A DNA stretch of 64,000 nt from Phaeodactylibacter xiamenensis (GCF_000759025.1 NZ_JPOS01000090.1:62001-126000); one strand, 5' to 3'; shown: positions 8,410 through 18,035, counted from the stretch's first letter. Translations and numbers: made by a program. The notes: generated by a model not told the origin, from the sequence alone.

Positions 8410-9165
8410 ATGAATTTTACAGGCAAACGAGTTCTGATTACGGGCGGCTCCCGTGGCATCGGCAAAGCTACGGCTCAGGCTTTTGCGGAAGCAGGTGCAC
8501 GCGTGGCCATCAATTTCAACAGCAATAAAGTTGCTGCGACCGATGCCATCAACAGCCTTACTGGCGAAGGCCACTTTGCGGTCCGGGCCAATATCAGCCA
8601 TCCGGAAGCGGTGGAACGCATGGTGGAAGCAGTAGCTGGAGAAATGGGCGGTATCGATATCCTGGTCAATAACGCGGGGGTTTTCATACCTCACCCGATT
8701 GCGGAAGTGAGTTATCAGGCATGGCAGGAAGCCTGGCAACAGACCCTGGACACCAATCTGACGGGGGCCGCGAATGTCACCTACTGCGTTGCGCAACAGA
8801 TGATTGAGCAGGGCGGCGGGCGTATCGTTTTCGTATCCTCCCGTGGCGCATTCCGCGGAGAGCCTACGCACCCGGCCTATGGGGCATCAAAAGCCGGCAT
8901 GAATGCTTTGGCACAGTCCCTGGCTCAGGCCCTGGCCCCTCACAACATTTTCATTGGTACGCTGGCTCCAGGTTTTGTGGAAACAGACATGACAACGGAG
9001 CACCTGCAGGGCGAAAGCGGGGATGCCATCCGCAGTCAAATTCCAAATGGCAAAGTCGCCCAACCTAAAGAAATGGCGCATTGTATCCTTTTTTTGGCAT
9101 CGGAGCAGGCAGCGTATACGACTGGATGTGTGCTGGATGCCAATGGGGGGTCTTATCTGCGGTAG
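8410..9165 (+). CDS. Short-chain dehydrogenase/reductase (SDR)
   Basis: 251 residues, classical SDR. Visible: cofactor motif TGGSRGIGKATA near residue 11, NNAGVF, active-site Ser in VSSRGAF and the YGASKAG Tyr-Lys pair, then LAPGFVETDM and a C-terminal TTGCVLDANGGSYLR. Residues after the second strand (NFNSNKVAA) suggest NADP preference, as in FabG-like members, but the substrate is unknown. Follows the transporter by 13 bases and is convergent with the AlkD-like gene. Confidence 0.9.
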   Translation: MNFTGKRVLITGGSRGIGKATAQAFAEAGARVAINFNSNKVAATDAINSLTGEGHFAVRANISHPEAVERMVEAVAGEMGGIDILVNNAGVFIPHPIAEVSYQAWQEAWQQTLDTNLTGAANVTYCVAQQMIEQGGGRIVFVSSRGAFRGEPTHPAYGASKAGMNALAQSLAQALAPHNIFIGTLAPGFVETDMTTEHLQGESGDAIRSQIPNGKVAQPKEMAHCILFLASEQAAYTTGCVLDANGGSYLR

Positions 9166-9176
9166 GAGTGAGCGGG

Positions 9177-9857
9177 CTACAGATGCTTGATGGCTTCCCG
9201 GACGGTAAGTTTGGGCAGGTGAGGGTTCTGGCGGACAAAACCACGGACGCTTTCGGGTGCCGTTCGGGCATACTGCCGGAGCGCCCAGCCTGCACCTTTC
9301 TGCACAAAAAACTCCGTGCTGTCCGCCCGGCGGAGGATGTAGCGGAAAAGGCGATCGGTGTCTGTCTTTTCTTTATACCCCAACTGGAAAATGATTGCGG
9401 CACGTTGAAACCAAAAGTCGTCAGATTCTATCCACCGGTCAGGGTAATCTTTTTGGTGCTCCGGGAAGCGCAATAAGAGCCCACCGGCAATTTTGGGAGA
9501 AAGGAAATCGACGGTATCCCACCAACAATTCCGGGGAATTAGTTCTTCCACGAGATCCAGAAAATCAGGGGTAAGCCTTCGGAGTGACTTTTGTAGCAAA
9601 TCGTTGACGGCATATTGCAGCTCCCGGCGGGCATCAGGTTTGAAACACAACCGGCATACAGCTTTTAGCTCCGCTCCTTCCGGCATGCCCACAGAAGCGA
9701 TATGGTTTTTGACGATAGCTTTGCGCTCCGGAGTTTTGATCCCATAAAACCGGGCGCTGTGTTTCATATAGGCCTCCATCTGAGCGGCTTGCCCGGGGTT
9801 AGCGTTGGCTTGAAAGGCATCCTTTAGCAGGCTTACATAGGCTTCGGGGGTGGTCAT
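9177..9857 (-). CDS. DNA alkylation repair protein (AlkD-like HEAT-repeat glycosylase family)
   Basis: 226 residues, all helical. Motifs typical of AlkD/AlkC-like proteins: YMKHSARFYGIKTPERKAI, RNCWWDTVDFLS, FWFQRAAIIFQL and FVQKGAGWALRQYART. The family removes bulky or positively charged N3/N7-alkyl purines by backbone capture rather than base flipping. Overlaps the upstream gene by 4 bases (ATGA-type), suggesting translational coupling with the unknown protein at 9854-10783. Confidence 0.92.
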   Translation of the reverse strand: MTTPEAYVSLLKDAFQANANPGQAAQMEAYMKHSARFYGIKTPERKAIVKNHIASVGMPEGAELKAVCRLCFKPDARRELQYAVNDLLQKSLRRLTPDFLDLVEELIPRNCWWDTVDFLSPKIAGGLLLRFPEHQKDYPDRWIESDDFWFQRAAIIFQLGYKEKTDTDRLFRYILRRADSTEFFVQKGAGWALRQYARTAPESVRGFVRQNPHLPKLTVREAIKHL

Positions 9858-10783
9858 AAATGCTGTATAGCTTCGATAATTTCGGCTTCCGCCATGGGTC
9901 GCATATAAACATTCAGCAATTTGTCCGCAGCTTTTTTCAGGCGGGCAGCACCAAAATGCATTTGCCCTTTCGACATCCCATAAGCGATGACCTGCCCGGA
10001 GGCCCGCCGCGGAATATTCAACCCACTGAAGTGGCGGTCACTGGAGTACAATTTAGTGATTACATTGGAACCATCCAGCCAGAGGAAGGCCTCCTGGCTT
10101 TCGAAACTATCGGTATTGGCAATAATTTTGGCGGTCACCATGACCTTAGCATCTCTTCGGGCGTAAAAATGACCACACTGATACCAGGAGCAGCGCTGCA
10201 CCGCAAAGCCAAAGTAACGCCGGTTTCCTACCTTGCGTACTTCCACCTGGGTTTTGACCGGGCGCCAGTCGAGTAAAGTATTACTCTTTACAGAACGTAT
10301 CGTAGGCAGGCTGCGGGCGAATAGTTTAGCGCTGCCCGGAGGATGAACGCTGTGCGGGCTTACCGGAATTTCCATCATAACCGGCTCGCTGAGTTGCAAA
10401 GGGGCGCCGTCCTTAAATATGTTGAACTGTACCTGGCTGACCGCATCCACAACGCGATCTTCCGAAGCGGTGGGCCGTGCAGCAAGCAGATGCTCAAGCG
10501 GGCTGCTGATTTCTGTAAGCCGGACCTGAATCTGTCCATCAATCCGATGACCGGTGGTAGTGGAAAGCGAATGCGCAGGGAAAGTAAGGCGGGTCCCTTT
10601 TTCCCCAACGATAGTGCTGTTGCGGGCAGCATTGATCAGAAAGACCTGCTCAGGCGGGCGGTGTTTCAAGAAAAACTCCTCCAATGTCCGATAGGGGCTG
10701 CCTGAATAGGTCAGCACCCTGGGTACGTGGCCAGGTATCATACTTTTTTGTTTTCTCATAGTTGGACTTGTACGGTTAGCCAT
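9854..10783 (-). CDS. Unknown protein with ZU5-like autoprocessing-type domain
   Basis: 309 residues, with a second possible ATG at residue 9 (10759). A central block (AARNSTIVGEKGTRLTFPAHSL, G-IDGQIQVRLTEISSP, DGAPLQLSEPVMMEIPV) is the ZU5/GAIN-like beta sandwich recurrent in Bacteroidota surface or regulatory proteins. Unusually there is no signal peptide; the start is basic (MRKQKSMIPGH), so it may be cytoplasmic. The C-terminus (RPMAEAEIIEAIQHL) is helical. Coupled by a 4-base overlap to the AlkD-like gene; role unknown. Confidence 0.72.
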   Translation of the reverse strand: MANRTSPTMRKQKSMIPGHVPRVLTYSGSPYRTLEEFFLKHRPPEQVFLINAARNSTIVGEKGTRLTFPAHSLSTTTGHRIDGQIQVRLTEISSPLEHLLAARPTASEDRVVDAVSQVQFNIFKDGAPLQLSEPVMMEIPVSPHSVHPPGSAKLFARSLPTIRSVKSNTLLDWRPVKTQVEVRKVGNRRYFGFAVQRCSWYQCGHFYARRDAKVMVTAKIIANTDSFESQEAFLWLDGSNVITKLYSSDRHFSGLNIPRRASGQVIAYGMSKGQMHFGAARLKKAADKLLNVYMRPMAEAEIIEAIQHL

Positions 10784-11171
10784 ACATGCCCGGTAAATTA
10801 GACCGTAACAGTTAACAGTGCGCTGCCTGTAGCCAACGCAGGGACATATTCAGGGAGGTAAATGCCAAAGCAGCTAAACTAAATGACTATTGATGCACAA
10901 CCGGCATGCAAGACGCAACCGTAGCCTGCTGCTTGTTCAATCTGGAATAGGAATGTATGCTTGAACGGGGAGTATATGGAGGGTATAGCAGCTTTTACGG
11001 CACTGCAATAGCAAAGGTTGCAAAAAAGTCACCATTTTTCTCCCTACGCCAAAGCAATAGGGTTTGATTCATAGTGCCTTTCAAAGATACTAAGATTAGA
11101 GGGGTTATTCAAGGAATAATTTTCTCCTTCTGCAGGTAAGTTATAAAGGCCGTAACAGCCATTAATTCGCA
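10784..11171. other. Gene-free interval
   Basis: 388 bases between two minus-strand genes. I see no credible reading frame, strong hairpin or repeat here. It should contain the promoter of the 10783 gene, but no exact TAnnTTTG box stands out on the minus strand. Confidence 0.5.
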
Positions 11172-12308
11172 TTAGTCAGGAATAGCTACGGCGATGGTAC
11201 CTGTTGCTTCGGCTGTTTTCCAGGGCGCACCGGCCTCATCGTATAGCTGGCACTGAAAACGGATGCCCAACTGAAGGGTTGGCTGTCCGAGGCTGTTGTT
11301 TTCGTAAGGCCCGGCACTTTCAATACTGAAACTGAACGACGGAGCCTGGCTACCTGCTGCGGTGGAATAGAGCTTGCCTTGCTCATCCTGATACCGGATA
11401 ACTACCCCACTGGAGGGCCCCGGGATCACTACTGTATTTATTTCAGTTTCTATGCCGCCGTCTATGTGGTTACGGCAAACTGAAGCTTGCTGTAAAAGAA
11501 TGGTCTGGCAGGAGGCGGCATTGCAACCATCCGGAAACAGCCCCTCTAAACAAAGCGTAAACTGACCGGTACCCTGTGGCGGGAAAAAGCTATAAATAGC
11601 GCCGGGTTGACTAATAATAGAGTCTTGCCATATAAGTTGTTCAGGGTTCCCTAACTGATCATAAGTCGCCACGATAAGCGAATCGGAAAGAATCGTCGTA
11701 TCTATCGTAAAGCCCACCTCGCACTCCTGCTGAACGGTGTTAAAAGAGAAACTTTTTCTGGTATAGCTCTGGCAGTCCCCTTCTGTAATAGTGGTAAGCT
11801 CGACTTCATAGGTTCCGGGCCCCGGAATCTCTTTTTCCACGGTAGAGGTACCAGCTGTGGAACCATCATAAAAAGCCCATTCATGGCTGAGGGCTGGTGC
11901 GCCGGCAGAGTGGCTGGAGTTGGCAGTGAGATTAAGCGTGTAGGTCGTATCGGTAATAATAGTTCCGGGCTGTATGAATGGGATCTGCCCTACGCCCAGC
12001 AGGCTATCCAGGGCGGCAATGCTACCACTGAATTCGAACTGCCAGCCGGGAGCGCAGTCCGTGGAGCAATCTAATTCTTCCAGGCGGCTTAAGGAGGTTA
12101 AATTTCCATCATTGGCCGGTGACAATTCTGTGAACATGAAGAAATTATCTGCTCCGGCGGCCAGCTCAAATGCGGCACTGCCTAGGTTACCCTCCAACCG
12201 AAATACAGGATCTCCATCGGTAGGCTCCGGCAGCTCCGTCGGATCGCATGCCATAAAGGCAAGCACCATACTCCCAAAAAGTACCACTGCCCATTTGTAA
12301 TTTACCAT
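11172..12308 (-). CDS. Lipoprotein-like secreted protein with PKD-type domain, third gene of the sigma operon
   Basis: 378 residues. N-terminus MVNYKWAVVLFGSMVLAFMAC is a lipoprotein-type signal with Cys21 as probable lipid site (the lipobox FMAC is not ideal). A PKD/Ig-like segment follows (LSHEWAFYDGSTAG ... GPGTYEVELTTITEGDC), then beta-rich repeats with paired cysteines. No T9SS tail, so it is probably tethered to a membrane. Its ATG overlaps the end of the barrel gene by 7 bases, so it is co-expressed with the ECF sigma and its regulator and may be the ligand-sensing or structural partner of that pair. Confidence 0.8.
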   Translation of the reverse strand: MVNYKWAVVLFGSMVLAFMACDPTELPEPTDGDPVFRLEGNLGSAAFELAAGADNFFMFTELSPANDGNLTSLSRLEELDCSTDCAPGWQFEFSGSIAALDSLLGVGQIPFIQPGTIITDTTYTLNLTANSSHSAGAPALSHEWAFYDGSTAGTSTVEKEIPGPGTYEVELTTITEGDCQSYTRKSFSFNTVQQECEVGFTIDTTILSDSLIVATYDQLGNPEQLIWQDSIISQPGAIYSFFPPQGTGQFTLCLEGLFPDGCNAASCQTILLQQASVCRNHIDGGIETEINTVVIPGPSSGVVIRYQDEQGKLYSTAAGSQAPSFSFSIESAGPYENNSLGQPTLQLGIRFQCQLYDEAGAPWKTAEATGTIAVAIPD

Positions 12309-13588
12309 AGTTTATATTTAAGCATCAGATCAAATGAAACCGGGGATAACCGGGGCTGTTCAGGAGCCGTAGCCGAAAGGATTGGGGTAATGCTAAACTG
12401 CACGCGCCCTGCCAGCTGTAGATTGGGATAGACTTCAAATGCATACCCCGCCTGCGCCCGGAACAGCCATTGGGAAAGCCCCTCTGTTATCATCCATCCT
12501 TCTGAAATAGCAGAAACCGGCCCGTAATCCACCTCTGCTTCGGCCTTTTGCGCCTGCTCCAGCTGCCCCCTTGCACCAACCAGATACGTAGCACCAGCAC
12601 CAGCGTGCAACTGATGACGGGCAAGCGTATAGGTTGCCCCCAAATTGACATCAACGTAGTTCAGGCTGTTGGCCCTCAGTTCAAACGCATTTTCTGTAAC
12701 GCCAAATCCGTAGGTACGCTGCAGGGAGGCTTGCGTTGGCAGGCCAGACAATGGCCTGATCCTGTATAAACCCTCGGCGTAAAGCCCAAAGCCATCACGC
12801 CCCGGCCAGCTTGCGCCCAACCCCAACAGTGCACCAGCCTGATTGCCCTGAGCAGGCAGGCTGCCTCCCAATATCGTTTGTACAGACCAGCGCTTGCGGA
12901 CCGGCCAGCAAGGATCCGGTAATTCGCCCACATCCCTGCGACTACCTCCTTCCACCGCAAATGAGAGCACAGGCATTGGATCAAAAACGGCGACCATTTG
13001 CCTTTCCGGCTGTTCCTCTTCCTGACTTTCCATCGCTACAGGAGGGGCAGTGGACTCAGCGGCAGGTGCTTTTTCCGATGAGATTAGCGTTTTAAAGATA
13101 TCATTTTCGAGTTTAAAAGCTTCAGCCTGAACACTGCGTTCGACCGGCTTTGGAGCGCTATTTGCGGGTTGGGCTATCTGTGGCGATTTTACACTGCCAG
13201 TGGATGCAGCCGATAAGACAGGCTCTTTTTTATCGCCAGCGGCAGCGGCCTCTGCTGAATCAACAAGCTTTTCAAGACCGGCAGCCTGATCAGGCTCTGC
13301 AGAGACATCAGTTGATAGCAAGCGCTCCACCGCCTTTTCTTCTGCAACCGGTTTTTCTGATAATGTCGCAGAAGCAGTGGATCCTGGCTTCGATGTAGAA
13401 GGCCATAGGGCAACGACCACTACCGCTAGTGCAATGGCCAATAACCCGGACCGCCACCACCAGATCGCCCCGCGGCGGGCATCGCGGTCATCCAGTAATT
13501 GCTGAGCGGCAGCCCAGTGCGCTTCGTTAAAGGGCAAATCCCACCCTTCCATTTTCTTCCTGAAAAATTCGTCCATTGGTTCCATCAT
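12302..13588 (-). CDS. Envelope-spanning anti-sigma-like protein with C-terminal outer-membrane barrel
   Basis: 428 residues. Order: a cytoplasmic segment of about 45 residues (DEFFRKKMEGWDLPFNEAHWAAAQQLLDD, the short helix pair usual at the start of Bacteroidota sigma-linked barrels), one transmembrane helix (GLLAIALAVVVVALW), about 140 residues of low-complexity Ala/Pro/Glu linker, then about 210 residues of alternating strands (GLYAEGLYRIRPL, NYVDVNLGATYTLA, LQLAGRVQFSITPIL) ending in an aromatic residue (KYKLW), as in OmpA/PorT-type barrels. It starts on the TGATG overlap with the sigma stop. Inference: it holds the sigma factor at the inner membrane and reports on the outer membrane. Confidence 0.78.
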   Translation of the reverse strand: MMEPMDEFFRKKMEGWDLPFNEAHWAAAQQLLDDRDARRGAIWWWRSGLLAIALAVVVVALWPSTSKPGSTASATLSEKPVAEEKAVERLLSTDVSAEPDQAAGLEKLVDSAEAAAAGDKKEPVLSAASTGSVKSPQIAQPANSAPKPVERSVQAEAFKLENDIFKTLISSEKAPAAESTAPPVAMESQEEEQPERQMVAVFDPMPVLSFAVEGGSRRDVGELPDPCWPVRKRWSVQTILGGSLPAQGNQAGALLGLGASWPGRDGFGLYAEGLYRIRPLSGLPTQASLQRTYGFGVTENAFELRANSLNYVDVNLGATYTLARHQLHAGAGATYLVGARGQLEQAQKAEAEVDYGPVSAISEGWMITEGLSQWLFRAQAGYAFEVYPNLQLAGRVQFSITPILSATAPEQPRLSPVSFDLMLKYKLW

Positions 13589-14187
13589 CACACGATCTTT
13601 GAAGCATTCATAGCGTTGCGTATCATTTCCTGTAGTTTTTTGCGGGCTGAAGCCAAATGCCAGCGGGAAGTCCCCTCACTGATGTCCAGCATCTTACTAA
13701 TTTCCGTATGCGGATAACCATCTATTGCAAATAAGTTGAACACCTTGGAACTCATTGGGGGCAATTGGCGGATAAAGCCTTCCAGTTGCTCCGCGTCAAA
13801 CTGTTTGTCTGCCTCATTGTAATCCACCCCGCCCTGCGCTTCCGGCAGGTCTTGGATAGAAGTGGAGGCAATAAGCTCTTTGACCTTCCGGTTCTTGCGG
13901 AAGTCGTCAATCAGGGTATTAATGGTGATCCGCTTAGCCCATGCCGCAAAGGGCACATGCCCGGGTAGCCGGTCCAGGTTGTCCAGAATTTTCAGGAAAG
14001 CCTGATTGAGCATGGCTGCTGCATCCGGTTCGTTTTTTCGGTAGCGGAGGCAAACCCCCATGAGCAAAGGATAGCAGAGCCGGTAAAGGGCAAACTGTGC
14101 CTTCCGGTTTCCATTCTGGCAATCCTTGATCAGCTTCGGGTCTATTTCCAAGCTACAATAGTGGGTTGTTCTGGTGTAAAATAGCAA
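13588..14187 (-). CDS. ECF-type RNA polymerase sigma-70 factor
   Basis: 199 residues. Region 2 reads NGNRKAQFALYRLCYPLLMGVCLRY ... AAMLNQAFLKILDNLDRLPG ... FAAWAKRITINTLIDDFRKNRK, and region 4 is LPPMSSKVFNLFAIDGYPHTEISKMLDISEGTSRWHLASARKKL. This is the Bacteroidota ECF group usually encoded with a barrel protein, exactly as here. The start is uncertain: a TTG codon in front of EIDPKLIKDC is possible. First gene of a three-gene operon with overlapping junctions; a terminator of the preceding T9SS gene lies just upstream. Confidence 0.93.
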   Translation of the reverse strand: MLFYTRTTHYCSLEIDPKLIKDCQNGNRKAQFALYRLCYPLLMGVCLRYRKNEPDAAAMLNQAFLKILDNLDRLPGHVPFAAWAKRITINTLIDDFRKNRKVKELIASTSIQDLPEAQGGVDYNEADKQFDAEQLEGFIRQLPPMSSKVFNLFAIDGYPHTEISKMLDISEGTSRWHLASARKKLQEMIRNAMNASKIV

Positions 14188-14191
14188 AAAC

Positions 14192-14228
14192 CGGGCTCAA
14201 CCGGGTATTCCCTGATTGAGCCCGTATC
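14192..14228 (-). terminator. Terminator of the 14239-16362 gene
   Basis: Nine-base arms CGGGCTCAA (14192-14200) and TTGAGCCCG (14216-14224), followed on the minus strand by GG and a T-run. It separates the T9SS gene from the sigma operon. Confidence 0.65.
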
Positions 14229-14238
14229 GTAAAGGGTG

Positions 14239-16362
14239 TTATTGCTTCATCCACTTTCGGGTCAACAGCTGGCCTTCTGCGGTGACTTGCAGGTAGTACA
14301 TTCCTGCAGGCAGTGTGCTCACGTCAAGCGTAGTAGTGGTGCCGCTCATGTCTACATTCGTGCGGCTGAGGACCATCTGCCCTTGCGCATTCCACACTTG
14401 TATAGCGCCCTGCCCCTGCATTTCGGAAGCAACCACCTGTAGCGTGGAGGTTGCCGGGTTAGGGAAAACAGACAGTACAGCTTCCGCAGCCAGCTCGTCC
14501 GTATCGGTGATGCTTTCTTCTCCGATTTCAAAATAAAGGCCTTCCGCACCTGGGTTATCCTCGCTCAGGGTGACCCAATAGTACTGCTGCTCGTATCCGA
14601 TGTGCTCAATGACCACTTTGTAAGTACCGTATGCTAAGCTTGGGAACATAAATTCACCATTGGCATCCGTATAGGTATAGCTTACCGGGTTTTCTTCTTC
14701 GTCCAGCAGAATAATAGAAACACCTTCCATGGGCCCACTTCCGCGGACTTCGATCTCGCCGGACTGTAAATTGGCGCCATCTGCAACGTAGCCACCGATA
14801 AATCCGGGACCGCCGGGATTGGTGCCAGGTATCAGGGTGAAGTTGAAAGAACCCCAACCGTTGAAGGGTAGGGTGACCGTATTGGCTTCGTCCCACCAAA
14901 GGACATGGCTGTAGTAAGTTGGCAAATGGTTTTCATACCCATTCGTACCGGGTGCCAGCGCAGCCTTGATCAGATACTCACCGGCAGGCTGCGCATCAAA
15001 CTTGTAGTACGCTGCGCCCTCAAAGCCCAGGCTCTCCATTTCCGTAGTGTCTACGGCCGTAAGGGTGCCTTCTTCCTCATCGTACACAATCAGATAAACC
15101 CAACCTTCCATCTCACCACCGTTAATACTGTCGGGCAGGTAAACATACCCGTCAATGATGAAGGGTGCTGAGGGGTTAATGATAAAAATACAATCCGTGG
15201 AAGTACAACCATCGTCGGTCGTTATGGTCACACAGTAGTTGCCAGGCTCTACGTCCTGAATGGTTGCTGTAGTCGCTCCGGTACTCCAGTTATAGGTAAC
15301 TGCACCGGTCGCCCCGAAAACAACGGCTTCCAACATCGTCCCATTCTGAACTGTGATAATCTCAACAGAGCAGGAGTCTGTCCCGCCCTGATACCAGTAA
15401 GTAGCCGTGGCCGTGCAACCTGCAGCATCAGTAACGGTAACAGAATAGAAATTCACATTCGGGTCTATATCTGTTGAAGAAAAGGTGGATCCCGTATTCC
15501 AGTTGTACGCAAAGGGCGCAACGCCTTCCGGAAATGCCTGTAGTTCCATGCCCCATGCACCTATCTCGATACTAACGCCACATGGGGTCGGGAAGTAATC
15601 TGTGCAGGCCGTAGCTTCGCAGCCTTCTGCATCCGTAGTGGTCACACAGTAGGTCCCTGCTTCTGTTACTTCGATAGAGGAAGTCGCCTCACCTGTACTC
15701 CAGGAGTAATCAATCGCGCCCAACCCGTAAGCGAAGGCTTCGATTTCCAACCCGGCAGCGGTTGAGGTAGAAACCAGATTTACTACGCAGGTAGAGTCTG
15801 AACCGTTGCCTCCGGTTGCATCATAACATGCAGTGGACGTACACCCTATGGCATCGGTTACTGTAGCGCAGTACAACCCACTGCCATCCGGGACAACACT
15901 CTGAGTCGTTGCTCCCGTATTCCATTCGTAGCTAAATGGCGGCGTTCCGATCATTGTGGCAGCCACTACATTATCCTGCCAGTCCGGATAAACATAGGCC
16001 TGACAGGTAATCTCAACATCACAGTAAGTGAAGTCAATAACCACCTCACTATTCCCCGGGAACCAAGTCCCGTCACCAAAGAGGAAGTTTTGATCACAGT
16101 TGGTTATCCTGGCGTATGCCCATCCCTGCGTATCCGCATCATCGAGGGTGAACTCAACCGAGTAGGCGCCGTTTTCATCGGTAAGGGCAACAGCAGATAA
16201 AAAGCCGCCGCTTATCAGAGAGTCGGTAAAGACTTCAACGACCAGTGCTTCGACCGGCGTGCCATCTGTATTGGCAACCGTCCCACTGACGGTCACCTGA
16301 TTCTGAGCAAAAACAAAAACGCTTAGGAAAAGCGCGGTTGTCATTGTAATAATCTTCTTCAT
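14239..16362 (-). CDS. T9SS-secreted surface protein with SprB-type repeats
   Basis: 707 residues from MKKIITMTTALFLSVFVFAQ, a clear signal peptide; the open frame upstream of it is antisense to rarA and not coding. After a carboxypeptidase-regulatory-like domain (VTVSGTVANTDGTPVEALVVEV) come about five SprB/PKD-like repeats of about 75 residues, each with Y-WNTGATTQS and a GLYCATVTDAIGCTST closing strand with two cysteines. Then a second regulatory-like domain (GVSIILLDEEENPVSYTYTDANGEF) and a T9SS type A sorting tail (SVFPNPATSTLQV ... LLTRKWMKQ). Likely a cell-surface or released adhesin; no enzyme domain seen. Confidence 0.9.
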   Translation of the reverse strand: MKKIITMTTALFLSVFVFAQNQVTVSGTVANTDGTPVEALVVEVFTDSLISGGFLSAVALTDENGAYSVEFTLDDADTQGWAYARITNCDQNFLFGDGTWFPGNSEVVIDFTYCDVEITCQAYVYPDWQDNVVAATMIGTPPFSYEWNTGATTQSVVPDGSGLYCATVTDAIGCTSTACYDATGGNGSDSTCVVNLVSTSTAAGLEIEAFAYGLGAIDYSWSTGEATSSIEVTEAGTYCVTTTDAEGCEATACTDYFPTPCGVSIEIGAWGMELQAFPEGVAPFAYNWNTGSTFSSTDIDPNVNFYSVTVTDAAGCTATATYWYQGGTDSCSVEIITVQNGTMLEAVVFGATGAVTYNWSTGATTATIQDVEPGNYCVTITTDDGCTSTDCIFIINPSAPFIIDGYVYLPDSINGGEMEGWVYLIVYDEEEGTLTAVDTTEMESLGFEGAAYYKFDAQPAGEYLIKAALAPGTNGYENHLPTYYSHVLWWDEANTVTLPFNGWGSFNFTLIPGTNPGGPGFIGGYVADGANLQSGEIEVRGSGPMEGVSIILLDEEENPVSYTYTDANGEFMFPSLAYGTYKVVIEHIGYEQQYYWVTLSEDNPGAEGLYFEIGEESITDTDELAAEAVLSVFPNPATSTLQVVASEMQGQGAIQVWNAQGQMVLSRTNVDMSGTTTTLDVSTLPAGMYYLQVTAEGQLLTRKWMKQ

Positions 16363-16479
16363 GTTCGTTTTTTGTACTACAGTTGTTGATAATTCATTCA
16401 GCTTTGCAAAGCTTTCAGTTACCTTCACGGACAATTTGGGTGAAGCGTTGGGTGAGAAAAGAAAAAAAGTTATTTTTTT

Positions 16480-17754
16480 ATGAGACCACTGGCAGAACGG
16501 ATGCGCCCCCGGCAATTGGCAGATTACGTAGGGCAGCAACATTTGGTAGGAACGGGCGCGGTATTGCGGCAGGCTATTGAGTCTGGCCAAATCCCCTCCT
16601 TTATTCTTTGGGGGCAGCCGGGCATCGGCAAGACCACCCTGGCGAAAATCATCGCCAATGAGCTTGACCGGCCCTTTCACACCTTGTCGGCTATCAACTC
16701 CGGCGTGAAGGATGTGCGGGAAACCATTCAGCGGGCCAAAAGCCAGCGCTTTTTCGATAGCCCCAACCCGATCCTGTTCATCGATGAGATCCACCGCTTT
16801 AGTAAATCCCAGCAGGATTCCCTGCTCGGGGCAGTGGAGGAGGGCGTAATCACGCTTATTGGAGCCACTACGGAAAACCCTTCCTTTGAGGTCATCCCGG
16901 CCCTCCTCTCCCGCTGCCAGGTGTATGTGCTGGAACCGCTTAGCAAGGAAGAACTGATCGGGCTTATTGAGCGGGCCCTCAAAGAAGATGAGTTTTTGAA
17001 AGGGCAGAAAATCAACATAGAGGACTACGATGCCATACTCCTCCACTCCGGTGGGGATGCCCGGAAGCTTTACAACATCCTGGAATTGGTGACGAATTAC
17101 GGCAAGGCGTCCGAGCCCATCACCGTGACCAATGAAATGGTGACCCAAAAGCTACAGCAAAACATCAGCCGGTACGATAAAGGCGGAGAGCAGCACTACG
17201 ATATCATATCGGCCTTTATCAAATCCATCCGGGGCAGCGATCCGAATGGGGCCGTCTATTGGCTTGCCCGCATGATCGAAGGAGGGGAAGATGTGAAGTT
17301 TATTGCCCGCCGGCTGCTGATTTCAGCGGCAGAAGATATTGGTCTGGCCAACCCCAATGCCTTACTGATGGCGACCACCACTTTCCAGGCGGTGCAGGCG
17401 GTCGGACTGCCCGAAAGCCGGATTATTTTATCTCAGGCGGCCATCTACCTGGCCAGTTCCCCAAAAAGCAACTCGGCATATATGGCTATCAATCAGGCCC
17501 AGCAGCTCGTCCGGCAGACCGGCAGCCTACCAGTGCCCCTGCACCTGCGCAATGCCCCTACTAAACTGATGAAAGACCTGGACTATGGCAAAGACTATAA
17601 GTACAGCCACGACTTCCCGGGCAACTTTGTGCAGCAGGATTTCCTCCCGGATCAGCTAAAGGGGCAAAAGCTTTTCGAGCCACAGGATAATGCCGCAGAG
17701 CAGAAGTTGAAGCGGCAGCTGAAAGAATGGTGGGACGACTGGTACGGGTATTAA
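16480..17754 (+). CDS. rarA: Replication-associated recombination protein A (RarA/MgsA AAA+ ATPase)
   Basis: 424 residues, full length. RarA/MgsA/WRNIP1 acts at stalled forks and single-strand gaps. Visible: [22 protein letters not shown], Walker [14 protein letters not shown], Walker [17 protein letters not shown], sensor 1 [19 protein letters not shown], sensor 2 [10 protein letters not shown], and the tetramerisation domain [31 protein letters not shown] ... FIARRLLI. Stands alone between two minus-strand T9SS genes. Its stop codon touches the T-run of a minus-strand terminator. Confidence 0.97.
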   Translation: MRPLAERMRPRQLADYVGQQHLVGTGAVLRQAIESGQIPSFILWGQPGIGKTTLAKIIANELDRPFHTLSAINSGVKDVRETIQRAKSQRFFDSPNPILFIDEIHRFSKSQQDSLLGAVEEGVITLIGATTENPSFEVIPALLSRCQVYVLEPLSKEELIGLIERALKEDEFLKGQKINIEDYDAILLHSGGDARKLYNILELVTNYGKASEPITVTNEMVTQKLQQNISRYDKGGEQHYDIISAFIKSIRGSDPNGAVYWLARMIEGGEDVKFIARRLLISAAEDIGLANPNALLMATTTFQAVQAVGLPESRIILSQAAIYLASSPKSNSAYMAINQAQQLVRQTGSLPVPLHLRNAPTKLMKDLDYGKDYKYSHDFPGNFVQQDFLPDQLKGQKLFEPQDNAAEQKLKRQLKEWWDDWYGY

Positions 17755-17828
17755 AAAAGGCTGTGCGAAAAGCACAGCCTTAGCTTATAATCCCATGAAC
17801 ATATCTAAAAAAATCTCACGAATAGTAC
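17753..17828 (-). ncRNA. Candidate small RNA, module A of three
   Basis: Minus-strand module: a perfect -7 box TACGTTTG (17841-17834), about 30 bases of leader, the shared 20-base box (plus-strand TTATAATCCCATGAACATAT at 17785-17804), 5 bases, then a perfect hairpin GGCTGTGC/GCACAGCC (17759-17779) with a six-T run into the rarA stop. The box is identical in module B. It contains the mini-frame ATG TTC ATG GGA TTA TAA, so a five-codon leader peptide is an alternative to a pure sRNA. The 5' end is estimated from the -7 box. Confidence 0.5.
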
Positions 17829-17898
17829 GTATCCAAACGTAAACGACCTTTGTTTAACCTAGTTGGAATCGTACTCTTGTATTTTAATCGGAGATTAT

Positions 17899-18035
17899 AA
17901 AAAATAGTAAGCCGTTCAGCCATTGTAGCGAACGGCTCACTACTAACAAATTATAATCCCATGAACATATTCAATTCTTAATGGTGAAAGGCGCTTTACG
18001 GTCCGTTGACAACGTTTCTTCTCTCTCACAGTACA
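17899..18035 (-). ncRNA. Candidate small RNA, module B of three
   Basis: Same plan as module A. The 20-base box at 17951-17970 is 20/20 identical. Hairpin arms AGTAAGCCGTTC (17906-17917) and GAACGGCTCACT (17930-17941) pair at 11 of 12 positions and are followed by a six-T run on the minus strand. The stem sequence differs completely from module A, so structure is kept while sequence is not. A near-consensus -7 box (AATATTTG) lies at about 18042-18049. 5' end estimated. Confidence 0.5.

Noticed and set aside
16363-17148. Open frame extending the 14239-16362 protein by 262 residues upstream on the minus strand
   Set aside because: It is fully antisense to the start of rarA and precedes a clear signal peptide at 16362; it is a shadow frame.
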